The position numbers and the translations under genes were made by a program. Below are positions 8,622-17,676 of a stretch of 64,000 nucleotides of DNA, piece by piece. Source of the stretch: Alicyclobacillus mali NBRC 102425. Its GTDB lineage: Bacteria > Bacillota > Bacilli > Alicyclobacillales > Alicyclobacillaceae. Below the pieces are notes generated by a model that was given only the letters and a program-made list of their open reading frames with translations, made no database searches and was not told the origin of the DNA. Numbering within the stretch: the first letter of the stretch is position 1; the number at the start of each line of letters is the position of its first letter. The stretch lies in the NCBI RefSeq assembly GCF_001570745.1, contig NZ_BCSG01000020.1, forward strand, positions 32,665 through 96,664, given 5' to 3'.

Positions 8622-8664
8622 CTGCATCTCGTGGCACCTGATTTCGACGGGCCTAGGAACGCGT

Positions 8665-9801
8665 TCACCGATCGCGCCCAAACCTGCCGTTCTGCCGGCG
8701 CATGAACGCCGGAATCTCCCACGGGTTTCCGGTGTTCGGCACGTTGACCACAGGATCCTGGGCCGAAGGATGGCGCTGGACAGTGCCTCGCACCACGTTC
8801 TCGTGCGCCTCGTGGTGGATCTGGTTCGGCCGTGGCTGCTGTTGATTGGAACCGTCGAATCCTGTCGCAATCACGGTCACGACGATCTCGTCTTCCAGAT
8901 TCGGATCAATGGCCGCACCGAAAATCATGTTGACATCTGGATCTGCCGTCATGGAAACGATATCCGCGGCCTCGTTGACTTCCCACAGGCTGAGATTTGT
9001 CCCACCGGCGACGTGCATCAAGATACCCCGGGCGCCATCGATGGACGTCTCCAAAAGCGGCGACGAGATGGCTTTCTTCGCAGCCTCCGCGGCCCGGTTT
9101 TCGCCAGACGCGATGCCGATGCCCATCAGAGCCGAGCCGCGCTCCGTCATAATGGCCTTCACGTCCGCAAAGTCCACGTTGATAAGCGCTGGCGTCGCGA
9201 TGAGGTCCGAAATGCCCGACACACCCTGCCGCAGGACGTTGTCCGCCTCCCGGAACGCCTCGAGCACAGGCGTGTTGCGGTCCACAATCTCAAGCAGGCG
9301 GTCATTCGGGATCACGATGAGCGTGTCAACCTTCTGCTTCAACTCGTTGACACCTTGTTCCGCCTGAATCATACGTCGGCGCTGCTCAAATCGGAATGGC
9401 TTCGTGACGACGCCCACCGTGAGCGCACCTAGTTCCTTCGCAATCTCAGCGATGACCGGCGCTGCTCCCGTCCCGGTGCCGCCGCCCATCCCCGCCGTGA
9501 CAAATACCATGTCCGCGCCCTTGAGCGCGTTGGCCAACATTTCGCGGCTCTCTTCCGCCGCCTTCTTGCCAATTTCGGGATTCGCCCCCGCGCCCAAGCC
9601 GCGGGTCAGCTTTTCGCCAATCTGGAGCTTCGTCTCGGCCTTCGACAGCTTGAGCGCCTGGGCATCCGTGTTCACCACGATGAACTCCACGCCCTTGACG
9701 CCTGATTCGATCATCCGGTTCACCGCATTGCACCCGCCGCCGCCGACGCCGATCACCTTAATATTGGCAAGGGAATCAGTTTCAAAATCGAATTCAAGCA
9801 C
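8665..9801 (-). CDS. ftsZ: cell-division GTPase FtsZ
   Basis: Tubulin-like GTPase forming the Z ring. [18 protein letters not shown], the T4 loop GGGTGTG, and [11 protein letters not shown] are present; the variable tail ends in the conserved peptide [19 protein letters not shown] used to bind FtsA and other tethers. A GTG start at 9801 is set by AGGAGG seven bases upstream and gives 378 residues; the open frame to 9879 adds 26 unconserved residues. Last gene of the dcw cluster, 88 bp after ftsA. Confidence 0.97.
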   Translation of the reverse strand: MLEFDFETDSLANIKVIGVGGGGCNAVNRMIESGVKGVEFIVVNTDAQALKLSKAETKLQIGEKLTRGLGAGANPEIGKKAAEESREMLANALKGADMVFVTAGMGGGTGTGAAPVIAEIAKELGALTVGVVTKPFRFEQRRRMIQAEQGVNELKQKVDTLIVIPNDRLLEIVDRNTPVLEAFREADNVLRQGVSGISDLIATPALINVDFADVKAIMTERGSALMGIGIASGENRAAEAAKKAISSPLLETSIDGARGILMHVAGGTNLSLWEVNEAADIVSMTADPDVNMIFGAAIDPNLEDEIVVTVIATGFDGSNQQQPRPNQIHHEAHENVVRGTVQRHPSAQDPVVNVPNTGNPWEIPAFMRRQNGRFGRDR

Positions 9802-9857
9802 TGTGGGTCCTCCTAATCTATTTGGCTCCGCACTTCCCCTGCGACAGTATGGTGTCA

Positions 9858-9879
9858 GCGCGCACGCGCGCGCACACAC
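9858..9879. repeat. 22-bp alternating purine-pyrimidine tract
   Basis: Between ftsA and ftsZ the sequence alternates purine and pyrimidine without a break for 22 bases, mostly GC and CA steps. Such tracts can adopt Z-DNA under negative supercoiling. No function is shown. Confidence 0.45.
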
Positions 9880-9888
9880 CGGCCGACA

Positions 9889-11124
9889 TCACACGAAATC
9901 GCGCAGCCAATCTTTGATTCGTGCAAATACGCCGACGTGATTGGACGAACGAACCTGACGAGCGCCAGCGTTGTAATCCGCCGAGCTCGGCCGAAGCCCC
10001 GTGCGAGCGGCATACACAATCATGCCGACGCCGTTGACGAACGACGGATCACGCACTCCGAGAAATTCTGGAACGGCGATGCGCACAGGCGCCTGCAGTT
10101 CTTCCCCCGCCAACTCGGCCGCGGAAGGCGTCGACATGACGCCGCCGTGAAACACGTATCCCGCGGGCAACTCGTCGGCGTAACCCATCTTTTCTACTTC
10201 TTTTCGCACGAGGCCGAATATCTCCTGCATTCGAGGCTCGATGATCGTGGCGAGATCATACTGCGTGAACTCGGCCTCTTTGTTGCTTCCCATTCGAGGC
10301 ACCCGGAACGTCTCGTGCTCGGACGCCTGCTCCACCATCGCGCAGGCGTGGCGAAGTTTTACCTGCTCGGCTGCAACGGTGTTGGTACGCAGGCCGATGG
10401 CGATGTCCTGCGTCACGTAGTCGCCGCCGATGGGGATGATGCTCGTGCCCATCAGCACGCCGTTCGCAAACACGCTGACCGACGTCACGCCCGCACCCAC
10501 GTCCACGAGCGCGACGCCCAGTTTTCGCTCGTCCTGGGTCAGTGCAATCTGGCTCGCCGCCATCGGCGCAAGCACGAGGTTCGCGACTTCCAGCCCCGCG
10601 CGCTCTACACAGCGAACGATGTTATGAATGGCGGTGCGGCTCCCAGTGATGAGGTACGCATCCACCTCCAGTCGCACCCCGAGCATGCCCCGCGGATCCA
10701 TGATGCCGCGCAGGCCGTCGACGACAAATTCCTTGGCAACCACGTCAATGACCTCGCGTTCCGGAGGCAGCGCCACGACTCGCGCTTGCTGCAAAACGCG
10801 TTCAATATCTTCATCCGTGATTTCGCGATCCGCCGAAGATACGGCGACCACCCCATGAGAGCTGTGCAACTGAATGTGCTCTCCAGAAATACCCACGTAC
10901 GCGGATGGGATGCGAATGCCCACCATGCGCTCGGCGTGATCGACCGCTTCCCGGATTGAATCAACCGTTTTGTCAATATCGACAATCGCACCGTGGCGCA
11001 GTCCTTGACTCGAGGCGGAGCCCACTCCAATGATGTTCAAGTTGTTTCCTGTCGACTCTCCGATGATGACTCGCACCTTCGAAGTGCCGATGTCGAGACT
11101 GACGATGTAGTCCTCCTTGGCCAA
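9889..11124 (-). CDS. ftsA: cell-division actin-like protein FtsA
   Basis: Actin-fold ATPase that tethers FtsZ to the membrane. YIVSLDIGTSKVRVIIGE is the phosphate-1 motif, the SHS2 region follows (RHGAIVDIDKTVDSI to GIRIPSAYVGISG), and VALVDVGAGVTSVSVF is phosphate 2. The C-terminal NHVGVFARIKDWLRDFV is the amphipathic membrane-targeting helix. TTG start with GGGAGG about ten bases upstream. 411 residues, slightly short of B. subtilis FtsA. It lies between sbp and ftsZ. Confidence 0.96.
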   Translation of the reverse strand: MAKEDYIVSLDIGTSKVRVIIGESTGNNLNIIGVGSASSQGLRHGAIVDIDKTVDSIREAVDHAERMVGIRIPSAYVGISGEHIQLHSSHGVVAVSSADREITDEDIERVLQQARVVALPPEREVIDVVAKEFVVDGLRGIMDPRGMLGVRLEVDAYLITGSRTAIHNIVRCVERAGLEVANLVLAPMAASQIALTQDERKLGVALVDVGAGVTSVSVFANGVLMGTSIIPIGGDYVTQDIAIGLRTNTVAAEQVKLRHACAMVEQASEHETFRVPRMGSNKEAEFTQYDLATIIEPRMQEIFGLVRKEVEKMGYADELPAGYVFHGGVMSTPSAAELAGEELQAPVRIAVPEFLGVRDPSFVNGVGMIVYAARTGLRPSSADYNAGARQVRSSNHVGVFARIKDWLRDFV

Positions 11125-11239
11125 CCGAGTGGCACCTCCCTAGAGCGCCCGAGACTGCGATTCTCTATCTACTTCCACACGCATTTCGACAATCCTCTAA
11201 CGCAAGCGAAAAATCTTTGATTTCCAGCCGCCGTTTGAC

Positions 11240-11617
11240 TCAGTCCTTGGTGGAGGCCACGCGTCGTGCCACTCGTCGCTGCCGGATGAGCGTGAACACG
11301 TGCCGCCGGATGACGGCGATGTTCTGGAACAGACGGACGCCAAAGGCCACGACCGCCGCCAGATACAGATCCACACCGAGCTGATTCCCGATGTAGGCCA
11401 ACAGCGCGGCGACCAACGTGTTCGTGAAAAAGCCGGACAGAAACACAGCGCTGTCGAACGTCTTGTCCAAGCTTGCCCGGATGCCCCCCACCACAGTGTC
11501 CAACGCCGCGAGAATGGCGATGGACAGATAGCTCGTGAACGCGACAGGGATGACGACGTTGGTCACCAGGCCAAGGCCGACGCCAACGGCCAGGCCCAAA
11601 ATCGGCAGCCAATACAT
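11240..11617 (-). CDS. sbp: small basic protein Sbp (DUF1290)
   Basis: A 125-residue protein with three hydrophobic segments, conserved ILAALDTVVGGIRA, and a basic tail (RRHVFTLIRQRRVARRV). This is the DUF1290 small basic protein always found upstream of ftsA in Bacilli; its function is unknown. The start overlaps the preceding DUF881 stop (TGATG), indicating translational coupling. Confidence 0.92.
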   Translation of the reverse strand: MYWLPILGLAVGVGLGLVTNVVIPVAFTSYLSIAILAALDTVVGGIRASLDKTFDSAVFLSGFFTNTLVAALLAYIGNQLGVDLYLAAVVAFGVRLFQNIAVIRRHVFTLIRQRRVARRVASTKD

Positions 11618-12366
11618 CAGCCGTTTCCCTCCTTCGCGTATTGCCCAGGCAACGATCCCGCGTACGCAGGAACCGTCACGCCGCGCGGCGACGGCAGCGC
11701 GCGAATGATAAAGTCCTCGCCCATCGCCTCAAAATATCCTTGTAAGACGTTCACGGACAGCCCAGTTTCCATCTGTTGCACGTTGCCGACAGCCTGGATG
11801 ACATACGGCTCCTCGACAGGTCTGCCGTTCACGTGCACGCTGCCGATTCCGTTCACCTCGACGAGCCGAATGGAGGACGTGCCAACCAAGCGCTGGCCAT
11901 TGATAGCAATGGCCGTGGCCCCATTGGCAAACAGGACATTGACCACCTCGTCCAACCACTGATCCGCCTGTTGAGGAAAGAGCGCCATCTGCGCCGGACT
12001 CGCGCCGAGCTTCGCGTCCGGCTGGATGGTGATGGTGATCCCAGGGCCGGTGACGGACGTGAGGCCAGCTTCAGATGCGAGCTGGCGCTCATCTCGCGCC
12101 AACACTTGTCTGAGCTCCTTCTGGCTGCCACTCGCGGCCCTGTACTCGGCGAGTTGAGCTTCAAGTTTCGAAATCTGCTGCTCGAGCAGAATGTGCTCCT
12201 GCGCCTGTTCGGAGACCTGAGTCCTTAGGTCGATGTAGCTGGTGTTACCCGACCCGACAGGCGCCTCGGCCGTCAAATCCACTGTCACCATGAAACCAAG
12301 CGCAGCCACGGTGGCCGTCGCCACCCAGATGAGACTTCGGTTGGAGCGAGCCGGCATCCGTGTCAC
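11617..12366 (-). CDS. DUF881 protein (YlxW/YlxX type), second copy
   Basis: A 249-residue DUF881 protein: short cytoplasmic N-terminus, one transmembrane helix (about 12-30), a coiled coil (residues 45-95, EQISKLEAQLAEYR) and a C-terminal domain with GPGITITIQ, VVNVLFANGATAIAINGQRL and VIQAVGN. It overlaps the previous DUF881 gene by 4 bp (GTGA). Such tandem DUF881 genes lie between divIB and sbp in Bacilli. The role is unknown; the topology suggests a septum-associated bitopic protein. Confidence 0.85.
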   Translation of the reverse strand: MTRMPARSNRSLIWVATATVAALGFMVTVDLTAEAPVGSGNTSYIDLRTQVSEQAQEHILLEQQISKLEAQLAEYRAASGSQKELRQVLARDERQLASEAGLTSVTGPGITITIQPDAKLGASPAQMALFPQQADQWLDEVVNVLFANGATAIAINGQRLVGTSSIRLVEVNGIGSVHVNGRPVEEPYVIQAVGNVQQMETGLSVNVLQGYFEAMGEDFIIRALPSPRGVTVPAYAGSLPGQYAKEGNG

Positions 12367-13067
12367 CCCTGCAGCGAATTGGTATAGGCGGGAATGTGGA
12401 TATCGTTCTCCACCTCTGGCGTTGACACCTGCAGCCCCTCCTGCCGCATCGCATCGAGGATCCCGCCCTGAATCTCAAGCGCAGAGGAGAGGACGGCGGG
12501 ATCGCCAATGGCAGTCACCGTGAACGGTGCGCCAAGGCGATGGCCGTTCACAGAGACGACGGGGCCTTGGCACTCGATGGACGACGTGGCAAGCACGCGG
12601 TAATCGTTGATGGCCACGGCCTCCGCACCGGCGGTGAAGAGCTCGTTGACCAGGTTGCGAAGCGTCCAATCGTGAGCGAGGATTTGCTCGACGTCATTCC
12701 CGCCCGCACTGCCGTCGTTCAGCGTGACTTGGACGCCCGGTCCGTGCACTGGCGTGAGCCCTGCCAGAATGCGTTCACCGGTCATCCGCTGCTGCAGGAC
12801 CTGAACCGAACTCGTCGATCCCGCCGAAATCTGCTCATACTGCGCGATCTCCTGCGTCAAGGAGGCCAGTTGCTGCTGCGCCTCCTGGTTCGACTGCTTC
12901 AGCTCGCTGAGTCGCTCCCCCAACTGGCGATTGACGGCCGAATTGCCGTTCACGAGCACACCCAAGGAGGCCGCGGCATGGTTCTGCCGATAACTCACCG
13001 TCAGCATGTAGCCGAGGGCCACCGCGACCACCGTGAGCGATGCAATGACGCGTCCTTGCGCGTTCAC
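12363..13067 (-). CDS. DUF881 protein (YlxX/YlxW type), first copy
   Basis: A 234-residue paralogue of the following gene with the same plan: membrane helix near 8-25, coiled coil around 45-90 (LGERLSELKQSNQEAQQQLA), and a C-terminal domain with GPGVQVTLNDG, LVNELFTAGAEAVAINDYRV and FTVTAIGDP. It starts 14 bp after divIB and overlaps the second DUF881 gene by 4 bp, so divIB-DUF881-DUF881-sbp is one translational chain. Confidence 0.85.
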   Translation of the reverse strand: MNAQGRVIASLTVVAVALGYMLTVSYRQNHAAASLGVLVNGNSAVNRQLGERLSELKQSNQEAQQQLASLTQEIAQYEQISAGSTSSVQVLQQRMTGERILAGLTPVHGPGVQVTLNDGSAGGNDVEQILAHDWTLRNLVNELFTAGAEAVAINDYRVLATSSIECQGPVVSVNGHRLGAPFTVTAIGDPAVLSSALEIQGGILDAMRQEGLQVSTPEVENDIHIPAYTNSLQG

Positions 13068-13081
13068 AACGTCCCTCCTCC

Positions 13082-13912
13082 TCAGGGATGCGATACGGCT
13101 GTAGAGCTTGTCCCGCCATTCAATGCGCCTTGACTGGAGGCGCCCGATGCCTTGGCAGTGGCGCCCGGCAGCGATGAGAACGGAGTGTAGCGGTAGGGAG
13201 GCGGCCCGGTCAGGTCAATGAGGCCGGGGCGGTATCCCTTTGCCACGAAATAGTCAACCGCCGGTCCAATGGCCGCCATCGCGCCTCGCAGGTCCGCGAC
13301 GTCCGCAAGCACTTCAAAGTCGTTGTCCAGATACAGGGTGACCGTGCCGTCTCCGTTCACTTGGATTTCGGATACGTGGTTCACTTCGCTCGCAGGCACT
13401 TGAGCGAGTTGATGACAGACGGACGACACGGCAGCCGAGGCCATCTGATGCACATAAAGTACCGGCTCCTGTCCGGTCAAAATGGGATACGAAAGCCCGG
13501 CGGCAGACGCGATCTTCTGGTACACGTAGCCGTTTGACATGAGTTCGTAGAATCCGTTTCGAGCTGCGTACACCGCGACGACGTCTCGCTCATGCACCTG
13601 AATCGACACGGTTCCCGAAGGCCACGACACGTCGATGGCAGCCCGGTCCACCATGGGCACCTTCGCGACGACCGCCATCGCGGCGCGCCTCCGGTTCACG
13701 GCCCACAGGCTCTCGCCGTAGGCCACGCCGCTTGCAGCCACAATTTGAGCCATCGGGACGGTCGTATTGCCACTCACGCGAATGTGGCGCACGCGGGCGA
13801 GTGGCGACTCCAGCACCGCCACAAGCCCGATGAACGCGAAGAAGCTCACGACAATCCTGCGATTTCTCGCCTTTCGGCGCGCGCGCTCGTCTGCTGTTTC
13901 CTGTCGTGGCAT
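13082..13912 (-). CDS. divIB: cell-division protein DivIB/FtsQ
   Basis: A bitopic division protein: basic cytoplasmic N-terminus, transmembrane helix near residues 20-38, then the POTRA domain (VRHIRVSGNTTVPMAQIVAA) and a beta domain with SWPSGTVSIQVHERDVVAVY and GDGTVTLYLDNDFEVLAD. It forms the division complex with FtsL and DivIC. ATG 13912 has GAAAGG eight bases upstream; the frame extends to 13951 without conserved sequence. It starts 36 bp past the murA stop. Confidence 0.9.
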   Translation of the reverse strand: MPRQETADERARRKARNRRIVVSFFAFIGLVAVLESPLARVRHIRVSGNTTVPMAQIVAASGVAYGESLWAVNRRRAAMAVVAKVPMVDRAAIDVSWPSGTVSIQVHERDVVAVYAARNGFYELMSNGYVYQKIASAAGLSYPILTGQEPVLYVHQMASAAVSSVCHQLAQVPASEVNHVSEIQVNGDGTVTLYLDNDFEVLADVADLRGAMAAIGPAVDYFVAKGYRPGLIDLTGPPPYRYTPFSSLPGATAKASGASSQGALNGGTSSTAVSHP

Positions 13913-13947
13913 GCTGTCACGCCTTTCGCCGCCTGTGCGCCCCCTCT

Positions 13948-14937
13948 TCACTCGCCGCTCTGCACGCGCAAGGCGCGCGCACCGAGCGTGCGCAGCAAAG
14001 CCGTCATGTCTTCATACCCGCGGTCGATGTGCTGGAGTCCTTCGACCTCCGTGACGCCATGGGCCGCGAGACCGGCCACGACGAGCGCCGCGCCCCCGCG
14101 AAGATCCGCCGCAGCGACGCGCGCGCCGGACAGTCGCGGAACACCCCGCACAATGGCCGTGCGAAGATCGACCGAGACGTTTGCACCCATGCGCACCAGC
14201 TCATCCACGTGCTTGAAGCGGGCTTCGAACACACTTTCCTGCACGATGCTCGTGCCTCTGGCTATGGTCAAAAACGCCATGAACGGCGCCTGAAGGTCCG
14301 TCGGAAACCCTGGGTAAGGCGCAGTGCGGATATCAACGGAAGATGGGGTCTCCTCACAGATAACAGTGATTATATCATGCTCCACCTCGGCGCGAACACC
14401 CGCATCGCGCAGTTTCTGTAAAACCACGCCCAGATGATCCGCCCGTGCCCCCACGAGCTTCACCTCTCCGCCTGCCGCTGCGGCCATGGCCATCACGGTA
14501 CCTGCCACGATGCGGTCTGGAATAACCGCATAGGTGGTCTCGGAGAGCTGGGATCTCCCGTGCACCTCAATGCGCGCCGATCCGGCCCCGCGGATCTGCG
14601 CGCCCGCCGTGTTCAGGAAGTTTGCCAAGTCTTCCACTTCAGGCTCGCGCGCCGCGTTTTCGATAATGGTGATTCCGTCCGCCAAAACCGCCGCCATGAG
14701 CAGGTTCTCAGTCGCGCCCACCGATGGAAAATCCAACACGATGTGCGTACCGACGAGACGCTTTGCCTGGCAACGGATGAGCCCGTGGGATTCCTCAATC
14801 CGCGCTCCCAGCGCCCTGAGCCCGCGCAGATGAAAGTCAATCGGCCGCTGGCCGATGACGCACCCTCCCGGCTTCGAGACGGTCACCTCACCGCACCGCG
14901 CCATCAGGGGCCCCATCAAGAAGATGGAAGACCCCAT
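13948..14937 (-). CDS. murA: murA 3' segment (UDP-GlcNAc 1-carboxyvinyltransferase, interrupted)
   Basis: This frame encodes MurA from SSIFLMGPLMARCG to the C-terminus. It includes PGGCVIGQRPIDFHL with the catalytic, fosfomycin-targeted Cys, FPSVGATENLLMAA, EPEVEDLANFLN, IPDRIVAGT, PYPGFPTDLQ and DLRGGAALVVAGL. The first 92 residues of a normal MurA are missing here and are encoded at 17770-18084, across an inserted element. The ATG at 14937 is inside the recombination site and lacks a ribosome site, so this segment is unlikely to be functional alone. Joining the two segments at the TC dinucleotide gives a 419-residue enzyme in frame. Confidence 0.93.
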   Translation of the reverse strand: MGSSIFLMGPLMARCGEVTVSKPGGCVIGQRPIDFHLRGLRALGARIEESHGLIRCQAKRLVGTHIVLDFPSVGATENLLMAAVLADGITIIENAAREPEVEDLANFLNTAGAQIRGAGSARIEVHGRSQLSETTYAVIPDRIVAGTVMAMAAAAGGEVKLVGARADHLGVVLQKLRDAGVRAEVEHDIITVICEETPSSVDIRTAPYPGFPTDLQAPFMAFLTIARGTSIVQESVFEARFKHVDELVRMGANVSVDLRTAIVRGVPRLSGARVAAADLRGGAALVVAGLAAHGVTEVEGLQHIDRGYEDMTALLRTLGARALRVQSGE

Positions 14938-14950
14938 GCTCCGCGATAGA
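14916..14950. other. element attachment junction, murA 3' side
   Basis: The crossover dinucleotide is TC on the minus strand (14931-14930). Upstream of it lies element sequence ending GCATGGGG; downstream lies murA sequence TTCCATCTTCTTG. It shares only a short core with the other junction (ATG, GGTC and CCAT in register), as expected of serine-recombinase hybrid sites. Confidence 0.8.
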
Positions 14951-14961
14951 TGATCTCGACA

Positions 14962-16419
14962 TCACTCGAGCCTCAGGACGAGATCGACATCCACCTCGCG
15001 CGAGCGCTTCGGGCGAAACACCCGCACCTCTCGGACGACGGCCAGGAACAAGGCGCGCTCCAACTGTGGATCGCCAGCAAGATGGGCGCAGAGATCGTGC
15101 ACCCACTTCTCCCAGCCCTCGCTAGTGGCAAGGCCCGTCATCTCGGCCTCCGCCGCGCGACACTCCTCCAACACGCGCAACAGCCGATCCTGCTCGCGCG
15201 TATACGCCTCCTCGGACACCACGCTCGACGCGTAGGCCTCGGCGATCCGCCTCAATCTCGCCAGGGCAATGCGGCGCTTGCGCTGAATCATGCGCAGCTC
15301 GTTCGACGCTGCGTTCGACTGATAGGCCGCTACCAACGGCTCGAGTTGGGACCGAACGCGGCGGAGAAGTTCCTCCACCACCAGCCGTTCGAGCTCTTCG
15401 GCGTCCACCTGGTTTGGCGTACAGCCACCACCTGTGACATACCGACCGCAGCGGTAAATCGGCCGCTTTTGGCGATGGTCGCCGCGTGTGGTCACCTGCC
15501 AGCCAGCGTACAAGGCGCTCTCGCAGAATCCACAACGCGCAATGCCGGCGAGCGGGCGCTTCGAGCCTTGCGATCGCGGCGCCAACGCGCTGCGGCGCTC
15601 AAGCATGGCCTGCAGGGTTTCGAATTCCTGGCGGCTCAAGATGGCCTCGTGCGTTCCCTCGACACGAACCCACTCGGCCGGATCCCGCTCTGTTCGCCGA
15701 CGCCCCTGGGTCTTTCGACGATTCCACACGGACACGCCGGCCAACGCGGGATTGGAAAACAGCGTGCGAACCGTGCGGTCGGTCCAAAGCCGTCCCGTCT
15801 TCGTCCGCACGCCGAGTGCGTTGAATTCCATCGCGACGTCCCTCGGGCTCGCGCCGGTCAGCAAAAGGCGCGCTCCTTCGCGCACCCAGCGCGCCTCCCG
15901 CGGATCCGGGGTCAAACGGCCATTCGACAACCGATAGCCAAAGGGGGGCTTGGTGGCCAACTCACCCCGCTGCGCCATCGCCAACAGGTTTTCGTGTACG
16001 CGCTCCGCGATGATCTCTCGCTCGAACTCCGCAATGACGGATAGCATCTGCGCCACCAGTCGCCCCATGGCTGTGGAGATCTCGAAATTCTGCCTGGTGG
16101 AACGATAAAACACGCCGTGCACGTTCATCTCTTCCACCAGCCGCGCGAAATCGGCGACACTGCGGGTCAGACGGTCAATGCGCGTGGTCACAACCCCGAC
16201 CACGAGCCCGTCGCGGATGTCGGCCCGGAGGCGGTCCATCGCCGGGCGATTCAACGACTTACCTGAGTATCCGTCATCGCAATAGAGTTGGTAGCAAGGA
16301 AAGCCTTGAACCCGCGCGTACGTCACGAGCTGCTCCTGTTGTTCCTTCAGGCTGTGCCCCGATGTCGCCTGCTCTTCGGTGGAAACGCGGATATACAGCG
16401 CCAGATGTCGCTCCTTCAC
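14962..16419 (-). CDS. large serine recombinase of the murA element
   Basis: A 485-residue serine recombinase. The catalytic domain spans about 1-150, with S13 in YIRVSTEEQ, DDGYSGKSLNRPAMDRL and VVTTRIDRLTRSVADF, then the alpha-E helix region (QMLSVIAEFEREIIAERV). The recombinase domain follows (PPFGYRLSNGRLTPDP, NPALAGVSVW), then a zinc ribbon (RCGFCESALYAG, YRCGRYVTGGGC) and a coiled coil. Size and plan match SpoIVCA-type recombinases. GTG start overlaps the stop of the small upstream ORF by 4 bp. It ends 29 bp from the murA junction, the usual place for an integrase beside its own att site. Regulation is not evident. Confidence 0.92.
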   Translation of the reverse strand: MKERHLALYIRVSTEEQATSGHSLKEQQEQLVTYARVQGFPCYQLYCDDGYSGKSLNRPAMDRLRADIRDGLVVGVVTTRIDRLTRSVADFARLVEEMNVHGVFYRSTRQNFEISTAMGRLVAQMLSVIAEFEREIIAERVHENLLAMAQRGELATKPPFGYRLSNGRLTPDPREARWVREGARLLLTGASPRDVAMEFNALGVRTKTGRLWTDRTVRTLFSNPALAGVSVWNRRKTQGRRRTERDPAEWVRVEGTHEAILSRQEFETLQAMLERRSALAPRSQGSKRPLAGIARCGFCESALYAGWQVTTRGDHRQKRPIYRCGRYVTGGGCTPNQVDAEELERLVVEELLRRVRSQLEPLVAAYQSNAASNELRMIQRKRRIALARLRRIAEAYASSVVSEEAYTREQDRLLRVLEECRAAEAEMTGLATSEGWEKWVHDLCAHLAGDPQLERALFLAVVREVRVFRPKRSREVDVDLVLRLE

Positions 16420-16574
16420 GGCTCATTCACCCGCCGGCCGCGGTGCGCAAGCATGCGCTCCACAAGGGGACGGGCGACAGCCATCACGCGGTTCGCCACC
16501 TCCGCTTCGGCATCCCGCACAGGAGCCAGTTCCTCACGCCGGGCGTCCCAGACGTAGACGGCACGAATTCGCAT
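16416..16574 (-). CDS. small ORF coupled to the recombinase
   Basis: A 52-codon ORF starting MRIRAVYVWDARREELAPV and ending RRVNEP. The ATG at 16574 has GGAGGGG with six-base spacing (another ATG at 16580 is too close), and its stop overlaps the recombinase GTG start (GTGA). Rich in Arg, Ala, Glu and Val; one amphipathic helix is likely at residues 20-42. No family is recognised. Position suggests a control or accessory protein of the recombinase, such as a directionality factor, but this is only inference. Confidence 0.55.
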   Translation of the reverse strand: MRIRAVYVWDARREELAPVRDAEAEVANRVMAVARPLVERMLAHRGRRVNEP

Positions 16575-16580
16575 GTTCAT

Positions 16581-16611
16581 CCCCTCCCGTCAGACCGATA
16601 TGCGGGAGGGG
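16581..16611 (-). promoter_or_regulatory. hairpin covering the ribosome site of the recombinase leader ORF
   Basis: A perfect 9-bp inverted repeat (CCCCTCCCG / CGGGAGGGG, 13-base loop) lies between ypdA and the small ORF. Its 3' arm is the Shine-Dalgarno of the small ORF, so when folded it would hide the ribosome site and limit recombinase synthesis. There is no T-run after it, so it is not a normal terminator. Confidence 0.5.
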
Positions 16612-16633
16612 ATGGCCATCTTGCCGGACGAAC

Positions 16634-17626
16634 TCAGCTCACACGCGCGCCCGCCCTGGACGCAATGGCGTCCGCAATACAAGGCGCCTGCAGTCGGCCG
16701 TTTTCGATGAAAATGCGGTTGGCATCAAAGCCGGACACCACGACGCCGGCCACGTAAATGCCGGGCACGTTGGTCTCATACGTCGCCTCATCATGTACCG
16801 GAATGCCCGTCTCCGGCGCAATCTGGACGCCGAGCTTTTCGAGAAACGAAGTATCCGGGTGATAACCGGTCAGCGCCAGGACGTGGTCGCACGGCACGTC
16901 CAGCGGACCGCCAGGTGTCTCGACGCGGACGTGATCCGCGCAGATGGCCGCCACGCGCGAGCGAAAGTGACAGTCGATCGCCTGCTTGTCGATAAGGCTC
17001 TGGATGTCGGGCTTCACCCACGGCTTGATTTTGTCAGACATGGCGGCTCCTCGGTGGACCAGGGTGACCTGCGCGCCGATGCGATGGAGGTCGATGGCGG
17101 CCTCAGCCGCTGAATTGGTACCGCCGATGATGACCACGCGCTGGCCGTAATACGGATGCGCATCGCGGTAATAGTGACTCACGTGAGGCAGATCTTCGCC
17201 CGGCACGCCGAGCATGTTGGGCTGATCGAAATACCCCGTAGCCACCACGACGGACGAGGCCATCGTTTCAAGCGTCCGCCCAGACAGCGTGCGCGAGTGG
17301 ATGCGAAATCCCTGCAGCTCGCGATCTCGCTCGACCGAGATCACTTCCTCGTACTGCCGAACCGGCAACTGAAGCCGCTCAACCACGGTCCGGTAGTACG
17401 TCATCGCCTCCATTCGCGTGGGTTTGGCCCGCTCTGTGTAAAACGGGATTTCACCCAACTCCAGGCGTTCAGGGGTCGAATTGAACACCATCTGCGTCGG
17501 AAAACGGTAAATTGTAGAAACAATGCAGGATTTTTCGATCACGACGTGGGGAATGCTGCGCCGCTTCAGCTCGACCGATACGGCCAAGCCGCATGGACCG
17601 GCGCCAATGATACACGCTTCGAACAT
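16634..17626 (-). CDS. ypdA: YpdA family bacillithiol-disulfide reductase (Bdr)
   Basis: A 330-residue thioredoxin-reductase-like flavoprotein without a CXXC pair. The FAD site is IIGAGPCGLAVSVELKR, the NADPH site VVIIGGTNSAAEAAIDLHR, and TGYHPDTSFL and AGVVVSGFDANRIFIENGR are characteristic of YpdA/Bdr. The enzyme uses NADPH to reduce bacillithiol disulfide. It is the cargo gene of the murA element. The same chromosome region carries bshC, so the substrate is probably made by this cell. A perfect TATAAT lies about 50 bases upstream. Confidence 0.87.
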   Translation of the reverse strand: MFEACIIGAGPCGLAVSVELKRRSIPHVVIEKSCIVSTIYRFPTQMVFNSTPERLELGEIPFYTERAKPTRMEAMTYYRTVVERLQLPVRQYEEVISVERDRELQGFRIHSRTLSGRTLETMASSVVVATGYFDQPNMLGVPGEDLPHVSHYYRDAHPYYGQRVVIIGGTNSAAEAAIDLHRIGAQVTLVHRGAAMSDKIKPWVKPDIQSLIDKQAIDCHFRSRVAAICADHVRVETPGGPLDVPCDHVLALTGYHPDTSFLEKLGVQIAPETGIPVHDEATYETNVPGIYVAGVVVSGFDANRIFIENGRLQAPCIADAIASRAGARVS

Positions 17627-17676
17627 GGCCCTCGCTCCTAGCGAAAATCTCCGTCTGTGAATCTCTGGACTTCGTC

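Noticed and set aside
13948..14937. Treating the 329-codon frame as a complete MurA with its own start
   Set aside because: It lacks the first 92 residues of the fold including the substrate Lys-Asn, and its ATG falls within the recombination site without a Shine-Dalgarno.
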